Source of the DNA: JBFELU01 sp041572755
GTDB taxonomy: Bacteria > Actinomycetota > Acidimicrobiia > Spongiisociales > UBA11373
NCBI GenBank assembly: GCA_041572755.1
Contig: JBFFRY010000002.1
Span: 62,001 to 126,000, forward strand
Direction of reading: 5' to 3'
DNA: 64,000 nt
Made by a program: the position numbers and the translations under genes. Below the pieces are notes generated by a model. The model saw only the letters and a list, made by a program, of their open reading frames with translations, was not told the origin of the DNA and searched no databases. Positions within the stretch are counted from its first letter, which is position 1. Each line of letters begins with the position of its first letter. Below, in pieces: positions 49,825 to 57,613 of the stretch.

Positions 49825-50976
49825 ATGCGCAACGCCGTCATCGTGGACGCCGTTCGAACCCCGATCGGACGCCGCAACGGGATGTTGAAGGACTGGCACC
49901 CGGCTGATCTGGCTTCGGTGCCGCTCGCCGCGCTGGTCGAGCGGAACGAGATGGATGCCGCCGTCGTCGATGACGTGATCTTGGGTTGCGTCTCCCAGAC
50001 CGGCGAGCAGACCGGCAATCTGGGCCGGTGGGCGGCGCTGGCGGCGGGCTATCCCGAGGAGGTCCCGGCGGTGACGATCGACCGCCAGTGCGGGTCGAGC
50101 CAGCAGGCGGTCCACTTTGCGGCGCAGGGGGTCATGGCCGGTGTCTACGACGTGGTCGTGGCCGGGGGCGTCGAGTCGATGACCCGGGTCCCGATGGGGG
50201 TCACCTTCCAGCAGGGTCCGGGCTTCCCGTTCGGCCCCAAAGCCCTGGCCCGCTACGACAACGGCCTGGTGCCTCAGGGCGTGTCGGCCGAGATGATGGC
50301 CGAGAAGTGGGGGATTCCCCGCGTGCGGCTCGATGAGATCTCATTCGAGTCGCACCTGAGGGCGGCCCGGGCCACCGATGAGGGCCGATTCGAGAGCCAG
50401 ATCGCTCCCGTCGAGGTCGACGGGGAGATGATGACGGTCGATGAGGGCTTCCGTCGTGACACGAGCCTCGAGGTGCTGGGCACGCTGAAGCCTGCCTTCA
50501 AGAGCGACGGCGTGGTGACGGCGGGGAACTCGTCACAGATCTCCGATGGTGCCGGCGCCCTGCTCATCGCCGGTGAGGACGTCGCCGAGAAGATGGGATG
50601 GACGCCGCTGGCGCGGATCACCGGGTTCTCGGTGGTGGGTACCGATCCCGTCATCATGCTGTCGGCTCCGATCCCGGCGACCTACGAGGTGCTGGAGAAG
50701 GCCGGTTTGTCGGTCGGCGACATCGGGGTCTTTGAGGTCAACGAGGCTTTTGCGTCGGTGGTGGCGGCCTGGCTGATCGAAACCAACGCCGACTGGGAGA
50801 GGACGAACCCCAATGGTGGTGCGATCGCACTGGGTCATCCGTTGGGTGGCTCCGGGGCGATCCTCATGACGCGGTTGGTGCACGAGATGGCCCGCACCGG
50901 TTCCCGTTACGGTCTGCAGACGATGTGTGAGGGCGGCGGAACCGCCAACGCCACCGTGCTGGAGCTGATCACCTGA
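49825..50976 (+). CDS. Acetyl-CoA C-acetyltransferase / thiolase
   Basis: 383-residue thiolase. 'AVIVDAVRTPIGRRNGMLKDWHPADL', nucleophile Cys in 'VTIDRQCGSSQQAVHFAAQGVM', 'GGVESMTRVPMG', 'VNEAFASVVAAW', His in 'ALGHPLGGSGA' and second Cys in 'QTMCEGGGTANATVL'. Either biosynthetic (acetoacetyl-CoA) or degradative. Distinct from the fadA-like gene at 2.8 kb, and not next to a dehydrogenase. ACGGAGG before the ATG gives normal translation even if the message begins at the tRNA. Confidence 0.92.
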   Translation: MRNAVIVDAVRTPIGRRNGMLKDWHPADLASVPLAALVERNEMDAAVVDDVILGCVSQTGEQTGNLGRWAALAAGYPEEVPAVTIDRQCGSSQQAVHFAAQGVMAGVYDVVVAGGVESMTRVPMGVTFQQGPGFPFGPKALARYDNGLVPQGVSAEMMAEKWGIPRVRLDEISFESHLRAARATDEGRFESQIAPVEVDGEMMTVDEGFRRDTSLEVLGTLKPAFKSDGVVTAGNSSQISDGAGALLIAGEDVAEKMGWTPLARITGFSVVGTDPVIMLSAPIPATYEVLEKAGLSVGDIGVFEVNEAFASVVAAWLIETNADWERTNPNGGAIALGHPLGGSGAILMTRLVHEMARTGSRYGLQTMCEGGGTANATVLELIT

Positions 50977-50990
50977 GCACCTTCATCGAG

Positions 50991-51212
50991 GTGCTCATCG
51001 CGGTCGCCATCGGCGTCGCCGTCCTCGGGGCCGGCATCTGGGGGGTGCGCCTGCTGGCTCGGCCGGTCCCGGAACCCGATGCCGACGCCGTGGTCGATGT
51101 TGCGGTCGACTACCGGTGCTCGGTGTGCGGGATGCGGTTGACGGTCACCCAGGCCAGCGAAGCCGCGGTTGCCGCCCCCCGCCACTGCCGCGAGGAGATG
51201 GAGCCCGTCTGA
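50991..51212 (+). CDS. Small single-pass membrane protein with CxxC/HC motif
   Basis: 73 residues from GTG 50991 (the frame continues open to a CTG at 50973 overlapping the thiolase stop). N-terminal membrane helix 'VAIGVAVLGAGIWGVRLLA', then a short soluble part 'YRCSVCGMRLTVTQ' and 'PRHCREEMEPV'. The two Cys, His and Cys suggest a small zinc ribbon facing the cytoplasm. Not recognised as a named family; likely co-transcribed with the thiolase. A metal-binding accessory role is a guess. Confidence 0.6.
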   Translation: MLIAVAIGVAVLGAGIWGVRLLARPVPEPDADAVVDVAVDYRCSVCGMRLTVTQASEAAVAAPRHCREEMEPV

Positions 51213-51335
51213 GGACGGTGCCCGCGTCGGCGGCGTACTGATAGGCCCCGGAAGGGCCGGACCCCGGTGCCGGGCTGGACACCCCGGCCCGGCGGGACGA
51301 CGATGAGGGGGCGGCGAGCAGATTGGAGGCTGTGG

Positions 51336-52304
51336 ATGAAGGCAGCCGTTCGTCACCGGTACGGGTCACCGGGGGTGATCGAGGTCGCCGAGATCGAAAG
51401 GCCTTCCGTCGGCGATGATGAGGTCTTGATCCGGGTGCGTGCCGCTTCGGTGAACCCCTTCGACTGGCACATGCTGCGGGGCCAGCCGTATTTCGTGCGA
51501 GTGGAAGCCGGGTTGCGCCGGCCCAAGAAGCCCGGTTTCGGTTTGGACGTGGCCGGCACGGTGGAGGCGGTCGGTGGGGGCGTGGCCGCCTTCGGCGTGG
51601 GCGACGAGGTGTTCGGCGGGGCGTCCGGCGCGTTTGCCGAGTACGTGTGCGGCTCCCCCAAGAACCTGGTGACCAAGCCGGCGGGGGTCTCGTTCATGGA
51701 CGCCGCGTCTCTCAACATCGCCGGGATCACCGCTCTGCAGGGTTTGCGGGACAAGGGGAAGCTCGAGGCCGGCCAGCGGGTGCTCATCAACGGTGCCTCC
51801 GGCGGGGTGGGCACGTTTGCAGTGCAGATCGCCAAGGCGATGGGCGCCGAGGTGACCGGGGTGTGCAGTTCGCGGAACGTGGAGCTCGTGCGGTCGATCG
51901 GCGCCGACCGTGTCATCGACTACACCCGGGAGGATTTCTCTGCCGGCGATGAGCGGTACCACGTGATCCTCGACAGCGTGGCCACCAGGCCGCCTTCGGC
52001 GTGTCGCCGTGTCTTGGAACCCGGCGGGAGGTTCGTGGCGGTGGGGTCGCTGTCGATGGGGAACTGGATCGGTCCGATCCGGTTCCTTGCCGGGGTTCGT
52101 TTCGCCGGGCTGTTCCGCAGCCAGTCGATGTCGGTGATGCTGGCCCGGACCACTGTGGAGGACCTCGCCGAACTGGGGCGCCTCGTCGAGTCGGGGGCGG
52201 TCGATCCGGTGATCGAACGCAGTTTCCCGCTCGAGGAAGCCGCGTCCGCCGTGGCGCACGTCGAGGACGGCCATGCCCGGGGCAAGGTGATCATCACCAC
52301 CTGA
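51336..52304 (+). CDS. Zinc-independent alcohol dehydrogenase / quinone oxidoreductase (MDR family)
   Basis: 322 residues from ATG 51336. 'AVRHRYGSPGVIEVAEIERPSVGDDEVLIRVRAASVNPFDWHMLRG' and 'PGFGLDVAGTVEAVGGGVAAFGVGDEVFG' form the catalytic half; 'VLINGASGGVGTFAVQIAKAMGAEVTGVCS' is the NADP-binding Rossmann site. Zinc-ligand cysteines are absent, placing it with quinone reductases and enoyl reductases. Converges with crgA over a 109-bp gap that holds repeats. Confidence 0.88.
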   Translation: MKAAVRHRYGSPGVIEVAEIERPSVGDDEVLIRVRAASVNPFDWHMLRGQPYFVRVEAGLRRPKKPGFGLDVAGTVEAVGGGVAAFGVGDEVFGGASGAFAEYVCGSPKNLVTKPAGVSFMDAASLNIAGITALQGLRDKGKLEAGQRVLINGASGGVGTFAVQIAKAMGAEVTGVCSSRNVELVRSIGADRVIDYTREDFSAGDERYHVILDSVATRPPSACRRVLEPGGRFVAVGSLSMGNWIGPIRFLAGVRFAGLFRSQSMSVMLARTTVEDLAELGRLVESGAVDPVIERSFPLEEAASAVAHVEDGHARGKVIITT

Positions 52305-52367
52305 CGGTGGCGCCCCCGGCCGGCGGGGGAGGATCGGGTCGGGGGGGCGGCATGAGGCACGGGACCG

Positions 52368-52412
52368 TTGTCCCCAGCTGGGGATGACGCTGGGGAAAAC
52401 TACACGCGTGTA
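52368..52412. promoter_or_regulatory. Cluster of DnaA-box-like 9-mers and palindromes
   Basis: Three related 9-mers: TTGTCCCCA (52368-52376, plus), TCATCCCCA (52379-52387, minus) and TTTTCCCCA (52391-52399, minus), each one to three mismatches from TTATCCACA and all with C at position 7. They overlap the palindrome TCCCCAGCTGGGGA and an 8-bp hairpin TCCCCAGC/GCTGGGGA. Beside them is a perfect 12-bp palindrome TACACGCGTGTA (52401-52412). The region is in the convergent gap between two genes, so it may be a terminator or a protein-binding site. Confidence 0.35.
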
Positions 52413-52413
52413 A

Positions 52414-52659
52414 TCAGTGGAAGTTGAGGGTCATCAGGAACCCGACCCCGATTCCCCCGAGCCCGGCGAACAGCCACTTGCTGTCCGAACCACCCGGAAA
52501 GACCCCCAGGTAGTTAAGGATGATCACGATTGCGCCGATGGCCATGAGAGAGAACATCAGAGCCACGTACCACGTTGGCGACGTCTTGTCCTCTTTGGGG
52601 GGCGGCGGCGCCACCGGGCCACTGCGCTTCGGCTTGCGGCGACCTTTCGACTTCGGCAT
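52414..52659 (-). CDS. crgA: Cell division protein CrgA
   Basis: 81-residue membrane protein starting 'MPKSKGRRKPKRSGPV', then helix 1 'WYVALMFSLMAIGAIVIILNYLGVF' and helix 2 'WLFAGLGGIGVGFLMTLNF'. A basic N-terminal tail with two membrane helices is the CrgA layout. In actinobacteria CrgA binds FtsZ and FtsI at the septum. Position next to sortase, trpG-like gene and the pknB cluster is the same as in mycobacteria and streptomycetes, which supports the call. Confidence 0.92.
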   Translation of the reverse strand: MPKSKGRRKPKRSGPVAPPPPKEDKTSPTWYVALMFSLMAIGAIVIILNYLGVFPGGSDSKWLFAGLGGIGVGFLMTLNFH

Positions 52660-52694
52660 GAGGCCAGGGTAGCCGTCCCCGGAGGGCGGGCCCC

Positions 52695-53546
52695 ATGGCA
52701 TCAGGAGCCGGAGTGACGACCCTCGATTGGAAACCGACCGTTGCCCGCCGCAGGGTCGACGCGGCCGCTGTGGCCCGGGTCTCCGGGAAGGCCCTGCTTG
52801 GTGTCGGACTCTTCATTCTCGGCTTCGTGGCCTACGAGCTCTTCGTGACGTCGGTGTTCGCCCGGCGAGCCCAGGACGGCCTCACCGCGGAGTTGGATCA
52901 GAGGATCGCCACCGTCGCAACCGGTGTCGAGGGCTATACCCCCGGGGCGCTTCCCGAGTCGCCGATCCGACTCCCCGCCGAGCTGTCCGTCGTGATGGCT
53001 GCCCCCCAGGAGGAGACAGGTGCCGTCATGGACCCGGCCGTTGAAGAGGTCGCCGGTGGCGAGTTGCCGGGGGAGGTGCTCTCCGAGGAGACGGCGATCG
53101 TCACCGAGCCGCTTCCCCCGGCGGGGAACGCCATCGGGCGGATCGTGATCCCGGCCGCCGCCGTCGATTGGACAGTCGTCGAAGGCGTGAGCGTGGCGGA
53201 TCTGCGCACCGGTGCGGGGCACATGCCGGACACGCCGCTGCCGGGGCAGCCGGGGAACGCCGTGATCAGCGGCCATCGCACCACCTACGGGGCTCCGTTC
53301 TTCCATCTCGACCGGGTGGAGCCCGGCGACGAGATAACGGTCACCACCGCCACCGGTACGCACGCCTATCAGGTGGTCGAGTCCCGGGTCGTGGGCCCCA
53401 ACGACACCTGGGTCACCGGGCAGTGGGATGGGGCGTGGCTCACCCTCACCACCTGCAACCCGCGGTTCAGTTCTCGCGAGCGGCTGGTGGTGTTCGCTCA
53501 CCTCGTGGGTGGACCGAATGCCGAGGCTATCGTGGGGTCCCCGTGA
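52695..53546 (+). CDS. srtE: Class E sortase
   Basis: 283-residue membrane-anchored transpeptidase that links secreted proteins to peptidoglycan. Membrane helix about residues 32-52 ('ALLGVGLFILGFVAYELFV'), a long acidic Ala/Pro/Glu linker (about 80-145), then the sortase barrel with His194 in 'ISGHRTTYGAPFF', Cys254 in 'LTLTTCNPRF' and the catalytic Arg in 'SSRERLVV'. GGAGG upstream of ATG 52695. Divergent from crgA by 35 bp. No LPxTG/LAxTG substrate protein is visible in the window. Confidence 0.92.
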   Translation: MASGAGVTTLDWKPTVARRRVDAAAVARVSGKALLGVGLFILGFVAYELFVTSVFARRAQDGLTAELDQRIATVATGVEGYTPGALPESPIRLPAELSVVMAAPQEETGAVMDPAVEEVAGGELPGEVLSEETAIVTEPLPPAGNAIGRIVIPAAAVDWTVVEGVSVADLRTGAGHMPDTPLPGQPGNAVISGHRTTYGAPFFHLDRVEPGDEITVTTATGTHAYQVVESRVVGPNDTWVTGQWDGAWLTLTTCNPRFSSRERLVVFAHLVGGPNAEAIVGSP

Positions 53547-53695
53547 TCAGCCGTCTGTTCTCGTCGCTGCCCGGCCCCACCTACGTCCGGGTCCTGCAGA
53601 TGATCGTCATCGCGGCGGCGAGCCTGGTGTTGCTGATCCTGTGCTACGAATGGCTCGGCAACGCGTTCCTCGACACGGGAGGCAGGGTCGGTTGA
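53543..53695 (+). CDS. Small single-pass membrane protein between sortase and pabA
   Basis: 50 residues from GTG 53543. Sequence includes 'LFSSLPGPTYVRVLQ' and helix 'MIVIAAASLVLLILCYEWLG'. Its start overlaps the sortase stop (GTGA) and its stop overlaps the TTG start of the amidotransferase (TTGA), so it is translated as part of that operon. No family recognised. The fixed place in the division/envelope block suggests an envelope role. Confidence 0.72.
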   Translation: MISRLFSSLPGPTYVRVLQMIVIAAASLVLLILCYEWLGNAFLDTGGRVG

Positions 53696-54252
53696 GAATC
53701 CTGGTCCTCGACAACTACGACTCGTTCACGTTCAACCTGGTGCAGTACCTGGGGGAGCTGGGAGCGGATCCGGTCACGATCCGCAGCGACACCATGACGC
53801 CCGCCGATGCGGTCCGGGAGCACCGTCCCCAGCGGCTCGTGGTCTCGCCGGGTCCGGGCCGGCCCGAGAATGCCGGACGCTCGGTCGAATACGTGCGCCA
53901 ACTCGGACCGGAGATCCCCACGCTCGGTGTGTGCCTCGGCCATCAGGCGATCGTGGTCGCCTTCGGCGGCTCGGTGGGGCCGGCCCCTGCCCCCAAGCAC
54001 GGCAAGACGTCGAAGATCACCCACGATGAGCAGGGGATCTTCGCCGGGCTCGAGAACCCGTTCATCGCCACCAGGTATCACTCGCTGGCGGCCGTGACCC
54101 TGTCGGATGAGCTCGAGGCGACGGCCACCAGCGAGGACGGGGTGATCCAGGGCGTTCGGCACGCCTCGTTGCCGATCTACGGTGTGCAGTTCCACCCGGA
54201 GAGCATCATGACGGTGGAGGGGAAACGCCTGCTGGCGAACTTCCTGGGTTGA
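53692..54252 (+). CDS. pabA: Anthranilate/aminodeoxychorismate synthase glutamine amidotransferase
   Basis: 186-residue class I amidotransferase. 'ILVLDNYDSFTFNLVQYLGELG', oxyanion 'VSPGPGRPENAG', nucleophile Cys in 'TLGVCLGHQAI', and His/Glu in 'YGVQFHPESIMT'. Releases ammonia from glutamine for chorismate amination, giving folate (PabA) or tryptophan (TrpG). The synthase partner (pabB/trpE) is not here, as in mycobacteria, where trpG sits next to pknB. Start is TTG at 53692. Its end overlaps mutY tail-to-tail by 47 bp. Confidence 0.92.
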   Translation: MRILVLDNYDSFTFNLVQYLGELGADPVTIRSDTMTPADAVREHRPQRLVVSPGPGRPENAGRSVEYVRQLGPEIPTLGVCLGHQAIVVAFGGSVGPAPAPKHGKTSKITHDEQGIFAGLENPFIATRYHSLAAVTLSDELEATATSEDGVIQGVRHASLPIYGVQFHPESIMTVEGKRLLANFLG

Positions 54253-55090
54253 TCCGGTAGCGGCCTTCTTCACGTTCGAGCATCCCTTCGTGCTCCAGGG
54301 CTTCCAGTGCCTCGGCGAGCCGCTCGCGGGAGATGCCGGTGTCACCGGCGAGCTCGGAGGTCCCGGCCCATCCCCGGGTGACCAACACCCGAATCACCGC
54401 GCCTCTCGCTTGGCGGCGGGATCCCTCGAACCGGGCCTGCGGGCGCCGGGGAGGGGTGACGGCCGGATCGGAACACCACGTCGCCACCGGACAGCGGGCA
54501 CATGCCGGGTTGCGCCGGTGGCACACCGTCGCCCCGAGATCCATGACGGCCTGGTTCCAGGTTGCGGCATCGTCGTCGAGGTACCGACGGGCCGCTTCAT
54601 CGAGCGAGCGGCCTGCGAGTGCCTTGCCATGCCATCGGCTGATGACCCGTCGGAGATTGGTGTCCACCGCCGGTTGGCGCCGGCCGAAGGCGAAGGCGGC
54701 GACGGCGGCCGCGGTGTACCGGCCGACCCCGGGCAGTGAGAGGAGCCCGGCGACGTCATCGGGCCACCCCTCCGCGGCGACCCTGCGGGCGGTCTCGTGG
54801 AGACGCACCGCCCGGCGGTTGTAGCCGAGCCCGGTCCAGGCGGACAGCACTTCGGCTCGAGATGCGGCGGCGAGGTCATCCGCCGTGGGGAATCGCTCGA
54901 GGAAGCGGTGATAGTGCGGGACCACTCGCGACACCTGGGTCTGTTGCAGCATCACCTCGCTGACGAGGACCTCATAGGGATCCGAGGAGTGCCTCCAGGG
55001 GAGGTCCCGGCCGTGATTGCGATACCAAGCCAGCAGAGCGGTGTTGCGATCGGCTACGGACAGGTCGTGCCTTCGAGGATGCCGAGCCAC
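54206..55090 (-). CDS. mutY: A/G-specific adenine DNA glycosylase with winged-helix tail
   Basis: 294 residues from GTG 55090, the only usable start; it lies inside the end of pknB (37-bp overlap). HhH-GPD glycosylase: catalytic Glu45 in 'SEVMLQQTQVSRV', hairpin 'LPGVGRYTAAAV', catalytic Asp143 in 'PAVDTNLRRV', and [4Fe-4S] ligands C190, C197, C200, C206. Removes adenine mispaired with 8-oxoguanine. The C terminus lacks the NUDIX-like 8-oxoG-recognising domain of E. coli MutY and instead has about 70 residues resembling a winged helix ('GTSELAGDTGISRERLAEALEALEHEGMLEREEGRYRI'). Confidence 0.9.
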   Translation of the reverse strand: MARHPRRHDLSVADRNTALLAWYRNHGRDLPWRHSSDPYEVLVSEVMLQQTQVSRVVPHYHRFLERFPTADDLAAASRAEVLSAWTGLGYNRRAVRLHETARRVAAEGWPDDVAGLLSLPGVGRYTAAAVAAFAFGRRQPAVDTNLRRVISRWHGKALAGRSLDEAARRYLDDDAATWNQAVMDLGATVCHRRNPACARCPVATWCSDPAVTPPRRPQARFEGSRRQARGAVIRVLVTRGWAGTSELAGDTGISRERLAEALEALEHEGMLEREEGRYRINPGSSPAGVSPPPS

Positions 55091-57573
55091 ACCTGCACCC
55101 GGGTCAGCGGGTCGACGACGGTGCCGGCGGCCGGGGATTGCCGGGCGGCCCGGCCGATGTTGGGATCGCCCGCCGGGAGCTCGACGCAGGCGTCGCTGTT
55201 GTCCTGGAAGAACGTGAGACCGGCGTCCCGGATCGTGGGTTTGGCGCCCCCCGATCCCTGCATCGAGAGACCGATAACGTTCGGCACCGCAACCGGAGCG
55301 GCGCCGATCGTGACGGTCACCTCCGTGCCGGGCGCCACCTCTAGTCCGGCGGCCGGGGTCTGGGCCAATGCCAGGCCGGCCTGGGGGTCTCCGGTCGGCA
55401 GGATCTCGACTTCCTTGACGAAGACGAGGCCGACCGCCTCGATCTGGGCTTGGGCGATCCCCTCGGGCATGCTGAGCACGTTCGGCACCGGGATACCGGG
55501 CACTGCTTCACCGACGCTCACGGTGATGATGAGGCCGGGGTCGACCTCGGTGCCGGGCGGGGGACTCTGCTCGGCGACGCGGCCGTCGAATTCGCTGCCG
55601 AACTCCACTTCGACCGGCAGGCCTTCTTGGAGTTCCAGGCCGAGTTCGGCCAGCGCCGCTTGGGCGTCGTTGAGTGTCAGGCCGAGCAGATTGGGGACGG
55701 TGGCCGTCTCGGCCGCCTCACCCACGTGGAGGACCACCACCTCGCCGGGAGTGAGCTCGTCACCTCCTATCGGATCCTGCTCGGCGATCATCCCGTCGAG
55801 CTCGTCGCCGAAGGGAAGCTCCACGGGATCGCCGTACTCGACCAGGAAGCCGGCTTCGGCGAGCACGTCGCCGGCCTCGTCGGGCTCCAGGCCGATCACG
55901 TCGGGCACCTCGACCGCGTCGGCCCCGCTCGAGATCGTCAGGGTGATCGAGGCGGTTGAGCTCACTTCGGAACCGATGTCGGGATCGATCTCCACCACGA
56001 ACCCTTCGAGGACATCGTTTGATGGCCGGCGGATGACCCGTATCTGCTCCGCGGAGAAACCGGCCTGGGAGAGTTGGAAGAGGGCATCTTGCTCGGATCG
56101 GTCGGCGACGTCGGGCACCGTGAGCGTCTCCACCCCGATGGCCAATATGAGGTCGACGCCTGTGCCCGAGTCGACCACCACGTCGGGTTCGGGGTTCTGG
56201 GCGATGACGGTGTTGGCCGCAACCCCCGGCGCCGAGGCGAAGGAGACCTCACCGAGCGACAGGCCGCTGGACACGACCAGGGATCGGGCCTGGTCGAGGG
56301 TGAGCTCGAGGAGGCGGGGCATGGTCACCGCCGCCGGTCCCGTGGAGATGAGGAGCGTGACCCGGCTTCCCGCTTCCATCTGGGTACCGACGGGGGGGTC
56401 GGTCCCGGCGACGAGACCCTCGGGGACCTCGGGGTCGGGAACCTCGGCGCTGGCCACCTCGAATTCGAGTTCCCGCAGCGACGCTTCGGCGCTGGTGACG
56501 TCGGCGAGCCGAACGTCGGGGACGGTGACGAGGTCGGCCGTGCCGGTCGAGGAGAGGACGCGGAGCAGCAGGATGAGGCCGAGGCCCAGGATCGCCGTGG
56601 CGGCCATGATGCCGATCACCCAGGTGCTGGTGCTGACCCGGCTCGGCTCCTGGTAAGGGATTTCGCGGTAGGTCGGCGCGGCCGGGGTGGGGACCGCAGC
56701 GTGGAGGAGTTGGGTCTCGGCCTCGCTCGTGGTCTGGGCAGTGGGGTCGAGCCCGGCCAGAAAGCGCTCCAGGTCGTCGCGCAGCTCTTCGGCCGTGGCG
56801 TATCTCGCTTCCGGGTCCTTGGCGAGGGTGCGAAGCACGATGGCTTCCAGGCCTGCGGGGACCTCGGGGTTGAGACGCGAGGGTGGCTCCGGGTACTCGC
56901 GGACGTGCTGGTAGGCGACTGCGATGGGACTCTCTCCCGAGAACGGGGGCTGGCCCGTCAGCAGCTCGTACATCACGACCCCGAGCGAATACAGGTCGGA
57001 GCGGGCGTCGGCCCTGTGCCCTTGCGCCTGTTCCGGGCTGAAGTAGGTGGCGGTTCCGATCACCGCACCCGTTCGGGTCAGCTGCTCCGAGTCGTCCCAC
57101 GCCCGGGCGATGCCGAAGTCGGTGACCTTGACGGTGCCGTCCTTGGTCAGCAGCACGTTGGCCGGCTTGATGTCGCGATGCACCAGCCCGGCGAGATGGG
57201 CTTCGGCGAGTGCCGAGGCGACGTCGGAGGCGATCTCGGCGACCCGATTGGGAAGCAGGGTGCCTTCGCTCTTGAGGATCTGGCGGAGGTTTCGGCCCTT
57301 GACGAGCTCCATGACCATGTAGTGGGTGTCGCCGTCGACACCCCAGTCGTGGACGCCCACCACGTTGGGATGGGAGAGATTGGCGGCTGCGGTCGCTTCC
57401 CGGCGGAACCGCTCGACGAACGCTTCGCTGTCGGCGAGTTGCCCGTGGAGCACCTTGACCGCGACCTGGCGGCCCAGGCTGCGGTCCTGAGCCACGTAGA
57501 CGTCGGCCATTCCGCCGCGGGCGAGATGGGATACCAGGGCGTATCGTCCTGATAGGACGCGTAGCGATTCCAC
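55054..57573 (-). CDS. pknB: Serine/threonine kinase PknB with seven PASTA domains
   Basis: 839 residues from GTG 57573. Cytoplasmic kinase: Gly loop 'LARGGMADVYVA', Lys40, catalytic 'HRDIKPANVLL' (D134), 'TDFGIA', activation-loop Thr residues 166/168 and 'GTATYFSPEQ'. A single membrane helix about 317-340 is followed by an extracellular string of seven PASTA repeats (348 to the end), each with a VP-(D/N)-(V/L) beginning such as 'VTVPDVRLADVTS', 'VEVPDVIGLEPDEA', 'ATVPNLLGLTLNDA', 'VAVPNVIGLSMQGSG'. Mycobacterial PknB has four. PASTA domains bind muropeptides or lipid II, so the protein senses wall synthesis. Operon order fhaA-fhaB-pstP-rodA-pbpA-pknB, reading leftward. Confidence 0.95.
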   Translation of the reverse strand: MESLRVLSGRYALVSHLARGGMADVYVAQDRSLGRQVAVKVLHGQLADSEAFVERFRREATAAANLSHPNVVGVHDWGVDGDTHYMVMELVKGRNLRQILKSEGTLLPNRVAEIASDVASALAEAHLAGLVHRDIKPANVLLTKDGTVKVTDFGIARAWDDSEQLTRTGAVIGTATYFSPEQAQGHRADARSDLYSLGVVMYELLTGQPPFSGESPIAVAYQHVREYPEPPSRLNPEVPAGLEAIVLRTLAKDPEARYATAEELRDDLERFLAGLDPTAQTTSEAETQLLHAAVPTPAAPTYREIPYQEPSRVSTSTWVIGIMAATAILGLGLILLLRVLSSTGTADLVTVPDVRLADVTSAEASLRELEFEVASAEVPDPEVPEGLVAGTDPPVGTQMEAGSRVTLLISTGPAAVTMPRLLELTLDQARSLVVSSGLSLGEVSFASAPGVAANTVIAQNPEPDVVVDSGTGVDLILAIGVETLTVPDVADRSEQDALFQLSQAGFSAEQIRVIRRPSNDVLEGFVVEIDPDIGSEVSSTASITLTISSGADAVEVPDVIGLEPDEAGDVLAEAGFLVEYGDPVELPFGDELDGMIAEQDPIGGDELTPGEVVVLHVGEAAETATVPNLLGLTLNDAQAALAELGLELQEGLPVEVEFGSEFDGRVAEQSPPPGTEVDPGLIITVSVGEAVPGIPVPNVLSMPEGIAQAQIEAVGLVFVKEVEILPTGDPQAGLALAQTPAAGLEVAPGTEVTVTIGAAPVAVPNVIGLSMQGSGGAKPTIRDAGLTFFQDNSDACVELPAGDPNIGRAARQSPAAGTVVDPLTRVQVWLGILEGTTCP

Positions 57574-57613
57574 GATCGGGCACGATGGTACCGGAGACCC
57601 CGGCCAGTGGGAC

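Noticed and set aside
52401..52412. TACACGCGTGTA as an intrinsic terminator
   Set aside because: A perfect palindrome without a central loop cannot make a stable hairpin; a protein-binding site is more plausible.
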